Assembly (NCBI GenBank): GCA_947378305.1
Contig: CANCJJ010000019.1
Location: 1-37,648, forward strand
Direction of reading: 5' to 3'
Source of the DNA: Phenylobacterium aquaticum
GTDB lineage: Bacteria > Pseudomonadota > Alphaproteobacteria > Caulobacterales > Caulobacteraceae
Length of the DNA stretch: 37,648 nucleotides
Both the position numbers and the translations under genes were made by a program. Positions 15,577 through 24,614 of the stretch are shown here, one piece after another; within the stretch, counting starts at the first letter, position 1, and every line of letters starts with the position of its first letter. The notes under the pieces are model-generated. The model did not search any database and was not told where the DNA came from. It saw only the letters and a program-made list of their open reading frames with translations.

Positions 15577-17250
15577 ATGATCCGTTCCCCCGCCCTGATC
15601 CTCGGCACCCTCCTTGCCAGCACCCTCTCCGCAAGTGCCCAGGCTGAGACCGCAATGAAGACCGATCCGGCGCGCCTGTCGGCCATTGTCCGCACCCTGT
15701 CGTCGGATGAATTTGAGGGTCGGGGGCCAGGGTCGGCCGGGGAGACAAAGACCATCGCCTATCTGAGCAAGGCCTTCGGGGATCTGGGCCTGAAGCCCGC
15801 CGGAGACGGGAACAGCTTCGTGCAGAATGTCCCCCTGCTCAAAACCCAGATTGTGGCACCTGGCCAGTTTTCGGTGACCGTGGCAGGCCAGACCACGCCC
15901 CTGGTGTTTGGCCGCGACATTATGGGCATAACCCTGCGCCCGGTGGACCATGTGACCATTGCCGCCGCCCCCCTGGTCTTTGTGGGTTATGGCGTCACCG
16001 CCCCGGAACGAAACTGGGACGATTTCAAGGACCAGGACCTCAAGGGCAAGGTCGCGATCATCCTCATCAATGATCCGGACTTCGAGGCCGGTCCCGGCGA
16101 ACCCGTGGCCGGCCGGTTCGGCGGTCAGGCCGAAGCCTATTATGGCCGCTGGACCTACAAGTATGACGAGGCCATCCGCCGGGGCGCGGTCGCCGCCCTG
16201 ATCGTGCATGAAACGCCGGGGGCTGGCTATGGCTGGTCCACCGTGGTGGCCCCTGCCGGTGAGGGGTTTGATATTGTCCGCAACACCCCGGATCAGGCGC
16301 GTCTGGCCTTGCAGGCCTGGATAAGCCGGGAGGCGGCCCAGGCCCTGTTTCATCAGGCGGGCCTGGATTTCGAAGCCCTGAAGCAGCAGGCCCGGCGGGA
16401 AGATTTCCGGCCTGTGGTCCTGCAAGGGGCCCATTTTTCGGCAGACTATGCCCTCAGCCACACCCAAGTCATTAGTCACAATGTCATCGGCAAGCTGGTC
16501 GGGGCCAAGCACCCCGATGAAAGTGTCATGCTGTCCGCCCATTGGGATGCCTATGGGGTCGGACCTGCCGATGAGCGCGGGCGGACCATACGTGCCGGGG
16601 CGGCGGACGATGCCATTGGCGTGGCTGGCGTGCTTGAGTTGGCCAGGGCCTTCATCAAGGCCCCCCGACCGGATCGCTCCGTCTATTTCGCGGCCTGGAC
16701 GGGTGAAGAGCGGGGCCTCCTGGGCTCAGAGTTTTACGGGGTTCACCCGACGACGGACCTCGACCTCATGGCCGCCAACCTGACCATGGATGTCCTGCAG
16801 ACCGCCGGGCCTTCCCGGGATGTGGTGCTGGTCGGCTATGGCCAGAGCCAGCTGGATGACCTGCTGAAGTCTGCGGCCTCGGACCAGGGGCGGACGGTCA
16901 CGCCGGATGCCCACCCTGAGCGCGGCCTGTTTTTCCGGGCCGACCATTTCAGCCTCGCCCGCCGGGGTGTGCCCGTCCTCTTGATGATGGGACTGGGCGG
17001 CGGACCTGACCTCGTGACCGGTGGCCGGGCTGCCGGCGACAAATGGGTCAGCGACTATACCGCCAACTGCTATCACAAGGCCTGCGACGCCTGGAGCCCG
17101 GACTGGGACTTGAGGGGGGCGGCTGCAGACGTGGACCTCCTGCAGGTCATGGCCCGCCAGGTCGCCGGAACGCGGACCTGGCCCCAATGGTCGCCGGGGT
17201 CCGAATTCAAGGCCCTGAGGGATGCCAGCGCTGATCGCCGCTCTCACTAG
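15577..17250 (+). CDS. exported M28 family zinc peptidase with PA domain
   Basis: The 557-residue protein starts with a signal peptide (MIRSPALILGTLLASTLSASAQA, cleavage near residue 23). A protease-associated domain is inserted at about 120-260. The M28 catalytic domain follows with metal ligands His322 and Asp324 (SAHWDAYG), Asp344 (GAADDAIG), catalytic Glu377 and ligand Glu378 (WTGEERGLLGSEFYG), Asp405 (LTMDVL) and His457 (RADHFSLARRG). All metal residues are present, so an active aminopeptidase or carboxypeptidase in the periplasm or outside the cell is expected. It starts 21 bases after the HCCA-isomerase-like gene and may be co-transcribed, although no functional link is evident. Confidence 0.93.
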   Translation: MIRSPALILGTLLASTLSASAQAETAMKTDPARLSAIVRTLSSDEFEGRGPGSAGETKTIAYLSKAFGDLGLKPAGDGNSFVQNVPLLKTQIVAPGQFSVTVAGQTTPLVFGRDIMGITLRPVDHVTIAAAPLVFVGYGVTAPERNWDDFKDQDLKGKVAIILINDPDFEAGPGEPVAGRFGGQAEAYYGRWTYKYDEAIRRGAVAALIVHETPGAGYGWSTVVAPAGEGFDIVRNTPDQARLALQAWISREAAQALFHQAGLDFEALKQQARREDFRPVVLQGAHFSADYALSHTQVISHNVIGKLVGAKHPDESVMLSAHWDAYGVGPADERGRTIRAGAADDAIGVAGVLELARAFIKAPRPDRSVYFAAWTGEERGLLGSEFYGVHPTTDLDLMAANLTMDVLQTAGPSRDVVLVGYGQSQLDDLLKSAASDQGRTVTPDAHPERGLFFRADHFSLARRGVPVLLMMGLGGGPDLVTGGRAAGDKWVSDYTANCYHKACDAWSPDWDLRGAAADVDLLQVMARQVAGTRTWPQWSPGSEFKALRDASADRRSH

Positions 17251-17344
17251 AGATTAGATGGTCTCACTATTGAAACCGGTGTTCCGACGCACCAGATATC
17301 TAACCGCCGTGATTTTGCGGCAGCCGCTTGGGGGAGCCACCCAC

Positions 17345-17977
17345 GTGAAGACTTTTGGCAAGATGATTGCCCGCGCCGCCCTGATCCTGTCCATCCCGGT
17401 CCTGCTGGCCGGATGCGGGATCAATAACATTCCGACCAAGGAAGAGGCTGCAAAGGCCCAGTGGGCCGAGGTGCAGAACCAGTATCAGCGCCGAAGCGAC
17501 CTGATCCCGAACCTGGTGGAAACCGTCAAGGGCTATGCCGCCCAGGAGAAGGGTGTTCTGGTCGAAGTGACCCAGGCCCGAGCCTCGGCGACCCAGGTGA
17601 AGGTCGATGCCTCCACCCTGACCGATCCGGCCAAGTTCCAGCAATACAGCCAGGCCCAGGATCGGCTCTCCGGCGTTCTCGGACGCCTGATGATGATCAA
17701 GGAAAGCTATCCCGAGCTGAAGTCGAACGAGAACTTCATGGCGCTTCAGTCCCAGCTTGAAGGGACAGAAAACCGGATCACCATTGCGCGACGGGATTAT
17801 AACGAGGCCGTACGGTCCTATAACCTGGAGTTCAAGACCATCCCGAATTCCTTCTGGACGGTCATCCATTCGGGATCGAAGCCCATGCAGATGTTTGCCG
17901 CCTCGACCCAGGCCCAGGCCGCGCCGAGCGTCAGCTTCACTGGCCCGCCAGCGCCCATGCCCAAGCCGGCCCAGTAA
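17345..17977 (+). CDS. LemA family lipoprotein
   Basis: From GTG 17345 the protein has 210 residues: a signal with lipobox LLAGC (Cys24), then the LemA helical domain with WAEVQNQYQRRSDLIPNLVETVKGYA and RLMMIKESYPELKSNENFM, and RRDYNEAVRSYN near the end, then a Pro/Ala tail. LemA proteins are envelope helical-bundle proteins of unclear function, commonly encoded beside TPM-domain proteins, as here. The frame is open to an ATG at 17258, but GGGGGA precedes the GTG by nine bases and the signal peptide begins there. The downstream gene overlaps by one base (TAATG), so the three envelope genes at 17345-19456 form one operon. Confidence 0.92.
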   Translation: MKTFGKMIARAALILSIPVLLAGCGINNIPTKEEAAKAQWAEVQNQYQRRSDLIPNLVETVKGYAAQEKGVLVEVTQARASATQVKVDASTLTDPAKFQQYSQAQDRLSGVLGRLMMIKESYPELKSNENFMALQSQLEGTENRITIARRDYNEAVRSYNLEFKTIPNSFWTVIHSGSKPMQMFAASTQAQAAPSVSFTGPPAPMPKPAQ

Positions 17978-18765
17978 TGAGCCGTTTTGGCGGACCGCGC
18001 GGCGTTCTGGCTGTCGCGGTCCTGAGCTTTTTCATGTTTGCGGGGGTGGCCCTGGCCGCCCCCAAATTCCCGCCCTTGTCCGGACGTGTGGTCGATAGCG
18101 CCCACATGCTCTCGCCAGAGGTCCAGCAGCAGCTGACCACGGAGCTGGCGGACCTCGAACAACAGACGGGCCGACAATTCGTTGTCGCCACCGTGCCCGA
18201 TCTCGAAGACCTGCCCATTGAGGACTACGGCTATCAGCTCGGCCGGGCCTGGGGCATAGGCCAGAAGGGCAGCAATGACGGGGTTCTCCTGATCGTCGCC
18301 CCAAATGACCGCAAGGTGCGCGTCGAGGTTGGCTATGGCCTGGAGCCGGTGCTCACCGATGCGCTCAGTTCCCTCGTCATCCAGACAAAGATTCTGCCCA
18401 ACTTCCGGGCCGGACGCATGGAAGCCGGCGTGGTGGCTGGCACGGAAGCCCTGATCCAGCAACTGGCCCTTCCAGATGATGAAGCCAAGGCCCGCGTCGC
18501 CGCAGCCAGCCAACAGGTGGCGAAACACAAGGGTTCTGATGCCGCCCAACTCCCGGTCTTTCTGCTTCTGCTACTGGGCTTCTGGATCATTACCGGGATC
18601 CTTGGGGGCGGTCGCAGGGGCGGATTATTGGGGATATTGCCCTATCTGCTGCTCGGCAGTGGCGGTTTTGGCGGTGGTCGAGGTGGCGGTGATTTTGGCG
18701 GCGGCGGTGGGTTTAGCGGTGGCGGCGGCTCCTTCGGGGGCGGTGGCTCATCAGGGAGCTGGTAG
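17977..18765 (+). CDS. TPM-domain membrane protein (YgcG type) with Gly-rich tail
   Basis: The 262-residue protein has a signal peptide ending in ALA (residue 27), a TPM domain at about 35-160 ([54 protein letters not shown]), a membrane segment near 191-210 ([20 protein letters not shown]), and a tail of about 35 residues composed almost only of Gly, Ser and Phe. TPM domains are extracytoplasmic and are linked to photosystem repair in plants; in bacteria they accompany LemA and their role is not settled. It starts at the last base of the LemA stop codon and is followed after one base by a second TPM gene. Confidence 0.92.
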   Translation: MSRFGGPRGVLAVAVLSFFMFAGVALAAPKFPPLSGRVVDSAHMLSPEVQQQLTTELADLEQQTGRQFVVATVPDLEDLPIEDYGYQLGRAWGIGQKGSNDGVLLIVAPNDRKVRVEVGYGLEPVLTDALSSLVIQTKILPNFRAGRMEAGVVAGTEALIQQLALPDDEAKARVAAASQQVAKHKGSDAAQLPVFLLLLLGFWIITGILGGGRRGGLLGILPYLLLGSGGFGGGRGGGDFGGGGGFSGGGGSFGGGGSSGSW

Positions 18766-18766
18766 A

Positions 18767-19456
18767 ATGCTGACGGATCAGGACCGTGACCGCGTTGCAG
18801 CCGCTGTCCGCAAGGCAGAGGTGTCGACCCGGGGCGAGATCATTTGTGTGATTGCCCAGGAGAGTTCGGAATACCGTGAGGTCCCCGTTGCCTGGGCCGC
18901 CCTGGCCGCCCTGGCCGCGCCGGGCCTGCTCTTGCTGGGTGGCATTCATGTGACCATTCCTGACCTCTTTCAGTCTAGCTGGACCGCATCTGCCGTCGGC
19001 CAGGTCACGGAGCTGGCGGCCCGCGAGGCGGTGGCCGGAGCCATAACCTTGCAGATCGTCCTGTTTTTTCTTGTGGCCTCGATCGTCTGGATCCGCTCGA
19101 TCCGGACCTTGCTGACCCCCCGCAGCCTGAAACGCAGCCGGGTCCGTGCCCGGGCCCGGGAACAGTTCCTGGCGCGCAGCCTCCAGGCCACCCGGGAGCG
19201 CACCGGCATACTGATCTTTGTCTCGGTTCGTGAACGCATGGCCGAACTGATCGCCGATGACGGCGTTGCGGCCCTGGTCGATCCAAAGGTCTGGGACGAG
19301 GCCATGACCCAACTCCTGACCGGCATTCGCCACAAGGATCCGGCGTCCGGATTTGAAAATGCCGTAGCCCTGTGCGGCAAGATTCTGGCCGAGCACTTCC
19401 CGGCTCTGGAGGACGACAACCCCAATGAGCTGGATGACTCCATTATCATGATCTAA
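18767..19456 (+). CDS. TPM-domain protein with two membrane segments
   Basis: The 229-residue protein has no signal peptide. It opens with the first part of a TPM domain ([25 protein letters not shown]), then carries two hydrophobic helices at about 41-60 and 91-109, and resumes the domain ([27 protein letters not shown]). The membrane hairpin is thus inserted into the TPM domain. The C-terminus is acidic ([11 protein letters not shown]). It begins one base after the stop of the first TPM gene and completes the LemA-TPM-TPM operon, which is a recurrent bacterial arrangement. The function is unknown beyond an envelope role. It is unlikely to be a shadow ORF because the spacing and conserved motifs agree. 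Confidence 0.9.
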   Translation: MLTDQDRDRVAAAVRKAEVSTRGEIICVIAQESSEYREVPVAWAALAALAAPGLLLLGGIHVTIPDLFQSSWTASAVGQVTELAAREAVAGAITLQIVLFFLVASIVWIRSIRTLLTPRSLKRSRVRARAREQFLARSLQATRERTGILIFVSVRERMAELIADDGVAALVDPKVWDEAMTQLLTGIRHKDPASGFENAVALCGKILAEHFPALEDDNPNELDDSIIMI

Positions 19457-19532
19457 CCGTGCCGATATTCCGGTCTGGTGCCGGCCTCGCCGGGGCGCTA
19501 AGCTCTGCCAAAATCAGATGGAGTGCCGTCCC

Positions 19533-20000
19533 ATGGCTTTCAGACTCAATGTGAATGGCAAGGTTCGCCAGGCCGATGTCGAGCCAGGGACGCCCCTGCT
19601 CTGGGCCTTGCGCGATAGCCTGGGTATTCTCGGTCCGAAGTTTGGCTGCGGTATCGCCCAATGCGGGGCCTGCACCGTGCATATCGATGGCAAGCCCGTC
19701 CGGGCCTGTGTCACCCCAGTGGACGCGGTCGGCACAGCCAAGGTGGTGACGATTGAAGGCGTTGGCGGGTCAGATCTCGGGGCCAGGGTCCAGAAGGCCT
19801 GGCAGGAGCTTGACGTCGCCCAGTGCGGGTATTGCCAGCCGGGTCAGATCATGTCGGCCACGGCCCTGCTAACCCACACACCGAAACCTACGGACGCCGA
19901 TATTGACGCGGCCATGAATGGAAACATCTGCCGTTGCGCCACCTACACCCGCATTCGCGCGGCCATTAAGCTGGCCTCTGGCCAGAAGACGGAGGTCTGA
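19533..20000 (+). CDS. [2Fe-2S] small subunit of a molybdenum hydroxylase (IorA-like)
   Basis: The 155-residue protein has two [2Fe-2S] clusters: a plant-ferredoxin type with Cys39, Cys44, Cys47 and Cys59 ([14 protein letters not shown]), and the helical-domain cluster with Cys98, Cys101, Cys133 and Cys135 ([21 protein letters not shown]). This is the small electron-transfer subunit of xanthine-oxidase-family enzymes that have no FAD subunit, such as isoquinoline 1-oxidoreductase or membrane-linked aldehyde dehydrogenases. The ATG at 19533 is favoured over one 15 bases upstream because GGAG is well placed before it. The large subunit starts two bases after its stop. No signal peptide is seen, so it would be carried out with the Tat-targeted large subunit. 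Confidence 0.95.
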   Translation: MAFRLNVNGKVRQADVEPGTPLLWALRDSLGILGPKFGCGIAQCGACTVHIDGKPVRACVTPVDAVGTAKVVTIEGVGGSDLGARVQKAWQELDVAQCGYCQPGQIMSATALLTHTPKPTDADIDAAMNGNICRCATYTRIRAAIKLASGQKTEV

Positions 20001-20002
20001 TC

Positions 20003-22183
20003 ATGGCGGACGGTTCAGTTTCCGGGGCCTCAAGGCGCCAGTTCATCCAGATGACAGCCGCGTCCGGCGGGCTCATGCTGGGCTTCAGCCTGGCGGGCAA
20101 GGGGGAAGCGGCGTCCGCTGCGACCCCGATCAATGCCTATGTCAGCCTTGGCACAGACGGCTTGGTCACGATTGTCGCCAAGAATCCCGAGATCGGCCAA
20201 GGGATCAAGACCTCCCTGCCCATGATGATTGCCGAGGAAATAGATGTGGACTGGGCCAAGGTCCGCACCCATCAGGCTGACAATAATCCCACCGTCTATG
20301 GTCGCCAGTTTGCTGGCGGAAGCATGGCAACCCCCATGCACTGGGACCAGCTTCGCATGGTGGGGGCCACCGCCCGCGCCCTGCTGATCGCCGCCGCCGC
20401 CAAGGCCTGGGGCGTTTCAGCGGCAGACTGCTCGACCACACCTGGAAAAGTTGTTCACAAGGCCTCGGGCCGCACAGCGACCTATGCCAGTCTGGCTGCG
20501 AGGGCTGCGACCCTGACGCCGCCTGAGCCCAAGTCCATTCGGCTGAAGGACCCCAAGGATTACCGGATCATCGGCAAGCCACAGGTCCAGGTTGATGCGC
20601 CCGCCCTTGTCACCGGCAAGCCCCTGTTCGGCATAGATGTTCAGGTGCCCGGCATGCTCTATGCCACCTTTGAAAAGGCCCCGGTCTTTGGTGCTGGCGT
20701 TGCCAGTGCAGACCTGTCCGCCGCCCAGGCCGTCAAGGGTGTGCGCAAGGCCTTTGTGGTTGAGGGAGAAACCAACCTCTCCGGATTGCTGCCCGGCGTC
20801 GCCGTGGTCGCAGACAGCTGGTGGCAGGCCCGCAAGGGGCGCGAGAAGCTGAACATCCGCTGGAAGGCCCACCAGACTGCCAGCCAGTCCACGGCGGGCT
20901 TCAATGCCCAGGCCCAGGCCCTGTCTACCGCCACCCCCTTAAGGACGGAACGCAAGGACGGGGACTTCGCTTCGGCGATCAAGGGTGCCGCACGCACCGT
21001 AGAGGCGGCCTATGCCTATCCCTTCCTGGCCCACGCGCCCCTGGAACCCCAAAACTGCACAGCGCACTTCTCGGCAGGGAAGCTGGAAATCTGGGCACCA
21101 ACCCAGAACCCGGAGGCCGGGCGTCAATTGGTCGCCAAGACCCTGGGTCTGAAGCCGGACGACATTACCATCCACATGACGCGCTGCGGTGGCGGTTTCG
21201 GTCGCCGACTGGCCAATGACTATATGGTGGAAGCGGCCTGGATCGCCCGGGAGGCCGGAGCTCCGGTTAAACTCCTCTGGAGCCGGGAAGATGACCTGCG
21301 GCACGACTTCTATCGCCCGGCAGGCTGGCATTATCTGTCCGGTGGGGTCGATGCCACCGGCCAGGTGGTCGCCTGGCGCGACCATTTCGTCACCCTGACA
21401 GACGGGTCCGGAAAGCCGGCCTCTTCGGCGGGCATGTCGGCGACGGAATTCCCGGCCCGGTTCGTGCCCAATTATCAATATGACCTGTCGCTGATCAATT
21501 CCGGGATTCCGACCGGCCCCCTGCGGGCCCCGGGCTCCAATGCCCTGTCCTTTGTCATCCAGTCCTTCATAGATGAACTGGCCCATGCCGCAGAGGCCGA
21601 TCCCCTGGCCTTCCGCCTGAAGCTTCTGGGCGATCAGGGCAAGGTTGGGTCTACCGGTCAGGAGACCTACGACGCCGGGCGGATGCGCGGTGTGCTCAAG
21701 GCGGTGGCCGAAACCTCAGGCTGGGGCAAGACCAAGCTCGGTCCCCGCCAAGGCATGGGCGTGGCCTTCCACTTCAGTCACATGGGCTATTTTGCCGAGG
21801 TGGTGCAGGTGACGGTCTCGCCCAAGGGTCAGGTCAAGGTCGACAAGGTCTGGGTTGCCGGGGACGTCGGTCGCCAGATCGTCAATCCGGCCGGGGCGAT
21901 CAACCAGGTCCAGGGTGCCGTGATCGACGGGATTTCCGCAGCCCTGGGTCAGCAGATCACCATTGAGCATGGCCAGGCCGTCCAGGGGAACTTCCATACC
22001 TATCCGCTTCTGCGCATGGCCTCGGCCCCGCCGGTCGAGGTCACATGGGTCATGACGGACAACCTGCCCACAGGCCTGGGCGAACCTGCCCTGCCGCCGG
22101 TCTTGCCCGCCCTCTGCAATGCGATTTTTGCTGCCACCGGCCAAAGGGTGCGCCAACTGCCGATTGACCTGAAGGCGGTCTGA
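20003..22183 (+). CDS. molybdopterin-binding large subunit of a molybdenum hydroxylase (IorB-like)
   Basis: The 726-residue protein begins with a twin-arginine signal (SRRQFIQMTAASGG, Arg11-Arg12). It then shows the aldehyde oxidase/xanthine dehydrogenase large-subunit domains: the GNGGFGRR-like RCGGGFGRRLANDY for the cofactor, APLEPQNCTAHF, PLRAPGSNALSF, and the catalytic Glu694 in GLGEPALPP near the C-terminus. It hydroxylates a carbon next to a heteroatom or an aldehyde using water, with the molybdenum-cytosine dinucleotide cofactor usual in this family. With the two-cluster small subunit it forms the enzyme in the periplasm. There is no FAD subunit and no cytochrome c in the window, so the electron acceptor is unknown. 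The convergent CoxE/MoxR pair may mature it. Confidence 0.94.
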   Translation: MADGSVSGASRRQFIQMTAASGGLMLGFSLAGKGEAASAATPINAYVSLGTDGLVTIVAKNPEIGQGIKTSLPMMIAEEIDVDWAKVRTHQADNNPTVYGRQFAGGSMATPMHWDQLRMVGATARALLIAAAAKAWGVSAADCSTTPGKVVHKASGRTATYASLAARAATLTPPEPKSIRLKDPKDYRIIGKPQVQVDAPALVTGKPLFGIDVQVPGMLYATFEKAPVFGAGVASADLSAAQAVKGVRKAFVVEGETNLSGLLPGVAVVADSWWQARKGREKLNIRWKAHQTASQSTAGFNAQAQALSTATPLRTERKDGDFASAIKGAARTVEAAYAYPFLAHAPLEPQNCTAHFSAGKLEIWAPTQNPEAGRQLVAKTLGLKPDDITIHMTRCGGGFGRRLANDYMVEAAWIAREAGAPVKLLWSREDDLRHDFYRPAGWHYLSGGVDATGQVVAWRDHFVTLTDGSGKPASSAGMSATEFPARFVPNYQYDLSLINSGIPTGPLRAPGSNALSFVIQSFIDELAHAAEADPLAFRLKLLGDQGKVGSTGQETYDAGRMRGVLKAVAETSGWGKTKLGPRQGMGVAFHFSHMGYFAEVVQVTVSPKGQVKVDKVWVAGDVGRQIVNPAGAINQVQGAVIDGISAALGQQITIEHGQAVQGNFHTYPLLRMASAPPVEVTWVMTDNLPTGLGEPALPPVLPALCNAIFAATGQRVRQLPIDLKAV

Positions 22184-22207
22184 GTCCGGGGACGCCAAAT
22201 CACGTCT

Positions 22208-23566
22208 TTAGTGCGGGATATAGGTCCGCAGGACGTCTTCGATAATGCGCTCAAGCTGGCCTAAGGTGTTGCAGGTCTTGGCCACATGGCAGAACCGCTC
22301 ATAACGGTTCATGACGCTGTCGCCCTGGCTCCAGTAGCTCTCGGGTTCCGGGTTCAGCCAGATCAGGGCCCGGGACCGCTTCTGGATTGTGGCCAGCAGG
22401 TCCAGCCTCGGATCGGCATAGTTTGATCGCGCATCGCCCAGAAAGATCACCGTCGTGTGCCGGTCCAGTTGGTCCAGGTGCTGCTCGCAAAAGTCTTCCA
22501 GGGACCGGCCATAGTCGGTTTGCTGGAAACCGATCTGTTTCAGCACTTCGAGAATCGCGGTTTCCACCGGATGATCGTCCAGCAGGGCATTCACGCTGAT
22601 CATGCGACCTGAGAAGGCAAAAGCCTCCATGCGGTCCACCACCTCGTTCAGGGAATAGAGGAAGGTCAGCAGGAATTGGGCCGCAGCGGCCACAGACTTG
22701 GAGACATCGCAAATGGCCACAATCGAGGGCTTGTCGACCCGTTTGGTCTTGAAGACGATGTCAAAGGGCATGCCGCCATAGCCCATGGACTTGCGCAGGG
22801 TCCGGCGGACATCCAGGTGCCCGGTCCAGGCCACATTGCGGCGGCGGGAATAACGATCGGCGAGGCGCTTGGCCATACGCTTGACCAGGGCCTGCATCAT
22901 GGCCAGGTCGACTGGATCAATGCCCCCGTCGGCATTGAGAGCCTTTCTGGCCAGAAGATCTTCCCGCAAGGCACGGCCGCTGCCCGCGGCATACAGCTCA
23001 TGCTGACGATTGACATAGGCCCCGGCCTCATCCGTCAGGGCCTTTCGGGCGGTCTCAAGCCGGGCCGCTGCGGTACTAGCCCCCTCGCCCTCGAGTCGTC
23101 GGGCATTGGCAATGATCTGCTCAATTTCGGCCAGACCCATTTCCTCAAGCAGTTTTCGCGTCAGTCGGCTGCGCTGGGTGGATAGCCGGATCTGGGAGAC
23201 CTGGGCCCGCTCAGCTGCCGCCTCCATAGCCTGGGCAAGTCCGGAGGCGTCTCCGGCCATGAGCAGTCTGGCCAGTTCGGACTCAGCCGCCTCGGGGGGC
23301 AGGCTCGCCATGGGATCTGCCTCAGGGTCGTCCTGCGGCGGCACGACAAAGGCCTGTCGATCAAAGAAGGTTTCGAAAATATCGTCGAAGAGGCTTACCT
23401 CCCCGGCAGTCTTGGCCAGGGTGGCGCAGAGGGCATCCTTGAGCAGTTCCCGTTCCGCAAAGCCCACCGTGGCCACCGTGCGGTGGGCATCAATCGCCTC
23501 CGCCGGGGACACACGAATGTCGGCGGCTCTCAATGCCCGGAAAAAGTCCTCAAGCGCCGTTTGCAT
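22208..23566 (-). CDS. VWA-domain protein of the CoxE family
   Basis: The 452-residue protein has a long helical N-terminal half (LEDFFRALRAADIRVSPAEAI) and a C-terminal von Willebrand A domain. The MIDAS motif is intact: DVSKS at 287-291 within IVAICDVSKSVAAAAQ. Later VWA landmarks are FAFSGRMISVN and VIFLGDARSNYADP. CoxE-type proteins work with a MoxR AAA+ ATPase (CoxD) to mature the molybdenum site of CO dehydrogenase and relatives. The MoxR gene is seven bases upstream on the same strand, and the Mo hydroxylase faces it across 24 bases, so it is likely its maturation factor. This link is by context. No membrane segment was seen. Confidence 0.9.
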   Translation of the reverse strand: MQTALEDFFRALRAADIRVSPAEAIDAHRTVATVGFAERELLKDALCATLAKTAGEVSLFDDIFETFFDRQAFVVPPQDDPEADPMASLPPEAAESELARLLMAGDASGLAQAMEAAAERAQVSQIRLSTQRSRLTRKLLEEMGLAEIEQIIANARRLEGEGASTAAARLETARKALTDEAGAYVNRQHELYAAGSGRALREDLLARKALNADGGIDPVDLAMMQALVKRMAKRLADRYSRRRNVAWTGHLDVRRTLRKSMGYGGMPFDIVFKTKRVDKPSIVAICDVSKSVAAAAQFLLTFLYSLNEVVDRMEAFAFSGRMISVNALLDDHPVETAILEVLKQIGFQQTDYGRSLEDFCEQHLDQLDRHTTVIFLGDARSNYADPRLDLLATIQKRSRALIWLNPEPESYWSQGDSVMNRYERFCHVAKTCNTLGQLERIIEDVLRTYIPH

Positions 23567-23573
23567 GACAGGC

Positions 23574-24515
23574 TCAGGCCAGGGGTCTGCGGATCAGTTC
23601 GGCGATTTGCGGTTCGATGGCCACAATATCCTGCTCGAATTTCAACAGGACATTCAGACTGTCACGGACCACCTCCGGTTCAAGCTCGTCCGCATTGAGC
23701 AGGATGAGCGCCCTTGCCCAGTCCACAGTCTCAGAAATCGACGGAGACTTTCGCAGGTCAAGGGTGCGCAGGGACTGGACGAAACTGACCAGCTGGCTGG
23801 TCAGATTGGCCTCGATTCCAGGGACCCGACTGGCCACGATCCGCTTTTCCAGGGCGGCGTCAGGAAGGGGGATATGCAGGTGGAGACACCGACGCTTCAG
23901 CGCATCGCCCAGGTCTCGCACATTATTTGAGGTCAGGAAGACGATCGGTGGCGTCTTGGCCTTCAGGACGCCCAGCTCAGGAATCGAAACCTGATAGGCG
24001 GAGAGGACCTCAAGCAGGAAGGCTTCGAAGGCCTCATCCGACTTGTCGATTTCGTCGATCAGCAGGACGCAGCCATCATCTTCCTGCAGGGCCTTCATCA
24101 GGGGCCGGGGTTCCAGAAAGGGCTCGGAGAAAAACAGGTCACCCATGCCATGCAGCCGGACCATGGCCGCATCCATGTCCTCGGCATCTGCAAGGCTTGC
24201 GCCCATGCGGTCCTTCAGGATCTGGGTATAGAGAAGCTGTTTGCCGTATTTCCACTCATAGAGCGCCTTGCTCTCGTCCAGGCCCTCATAGCACTGCATC
24301 CGAATCAGCGGCAGACCCAGCAGGGCCGCGGTGGACAGGGCCAGTTCCGTCTTGCCGACGCCCGCCGAGCCTTCGACCAGGATCGGCTTCTGGAGTTTAA
24401 CGGCCATGTAGAGCGCCGTAGCGATCCGGCGGGAGGCGATATACCCGAATTGCTCAAGGCCAGCGATCAGGGCGGGAACGGAGGCCAGGGACTCGGCGGA
24501 GGACGAAGGCGTCAA
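23574..24515 (-). CDS. MoxR-family AAA+ ATPase (CoxD-like)
   Basis: The 313-residue protein has Walker A GSAGVGKT (49-56, Lys55), Walker B LLIDEID (Asp153-Glu154), the sensor-1 VFLTSNN and an arginine-rich lid (RCLHLHIPLPD). Its opening residues (ALIAGLEQFGYIASRRIATAL) are those of MoxR/CoxD. MoxR ATPases remodel target proteins with a VWA partner, which here is the CoxE-like gene seven bases downstream. The longest frame starts with TTG at 24515 and has only a weak GAG-rich site before it; no ATG or GTG lies close downstream, so TTG is used but the start is uncertain. A hairpin terminator for the upstream gene sits just before it. Confidence 0.9.
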   Translation of the reverse strand: MTPSSSAESLASVPALIAGLEQFGYIASRRIATALYMAVKLQKPILVEGSAGVGKTELALSTAALLGLPLIRMQCYEGLDESKALYEWKYGKQLLYTQILKDRMGASLADAEDMDAAMVRLHGMGDLFFSEPFLEPRPLMKALQEDDGCVLLIDEIDKSDEAFEAFLLEVLSAYQVSIPELGVLKAKTPPIVFLTSNNVRDLGDALKRRCLHLHIPLPDAALEKRIVASRVPGIEANLTSQLVSFVQSLRTLDLRKSPSISETVDWARALILLNADELEPEVVRDSLNVLLKFEQDIVAIEPQIAELIRRPLA

Positions 24516-24551
24516 AATTCAGACTCTCGAAATCGGCACACGAGGTGCCAT

Positions 24552-24581
24552 GAAAACAAACTTGGGCGCACTGTGCCCAAG
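24552..24581 (-). terminator. Rho-independent terminator of the DUF7064-like gene
   Basis: On the minus strand, CTTGGGC pairs with GCCCAAG (7 bp, loop ACAGTGC; plus positions 24561-24581) and is followed by the T-rich TTTGTTTTC (plus 24552-24560 read as complement). It lies about 35 bases after the stop of the 24615-25700 gene. It also reads as a near-perfect palindrome (one mismatch), so an operator for the MoxR gene is an alternative. Confidence 0.65.
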
Positions 24582-24614
24582 CGGCGTGGCCAAAAGCAAG
24601 GGTAACCGTGCGGC

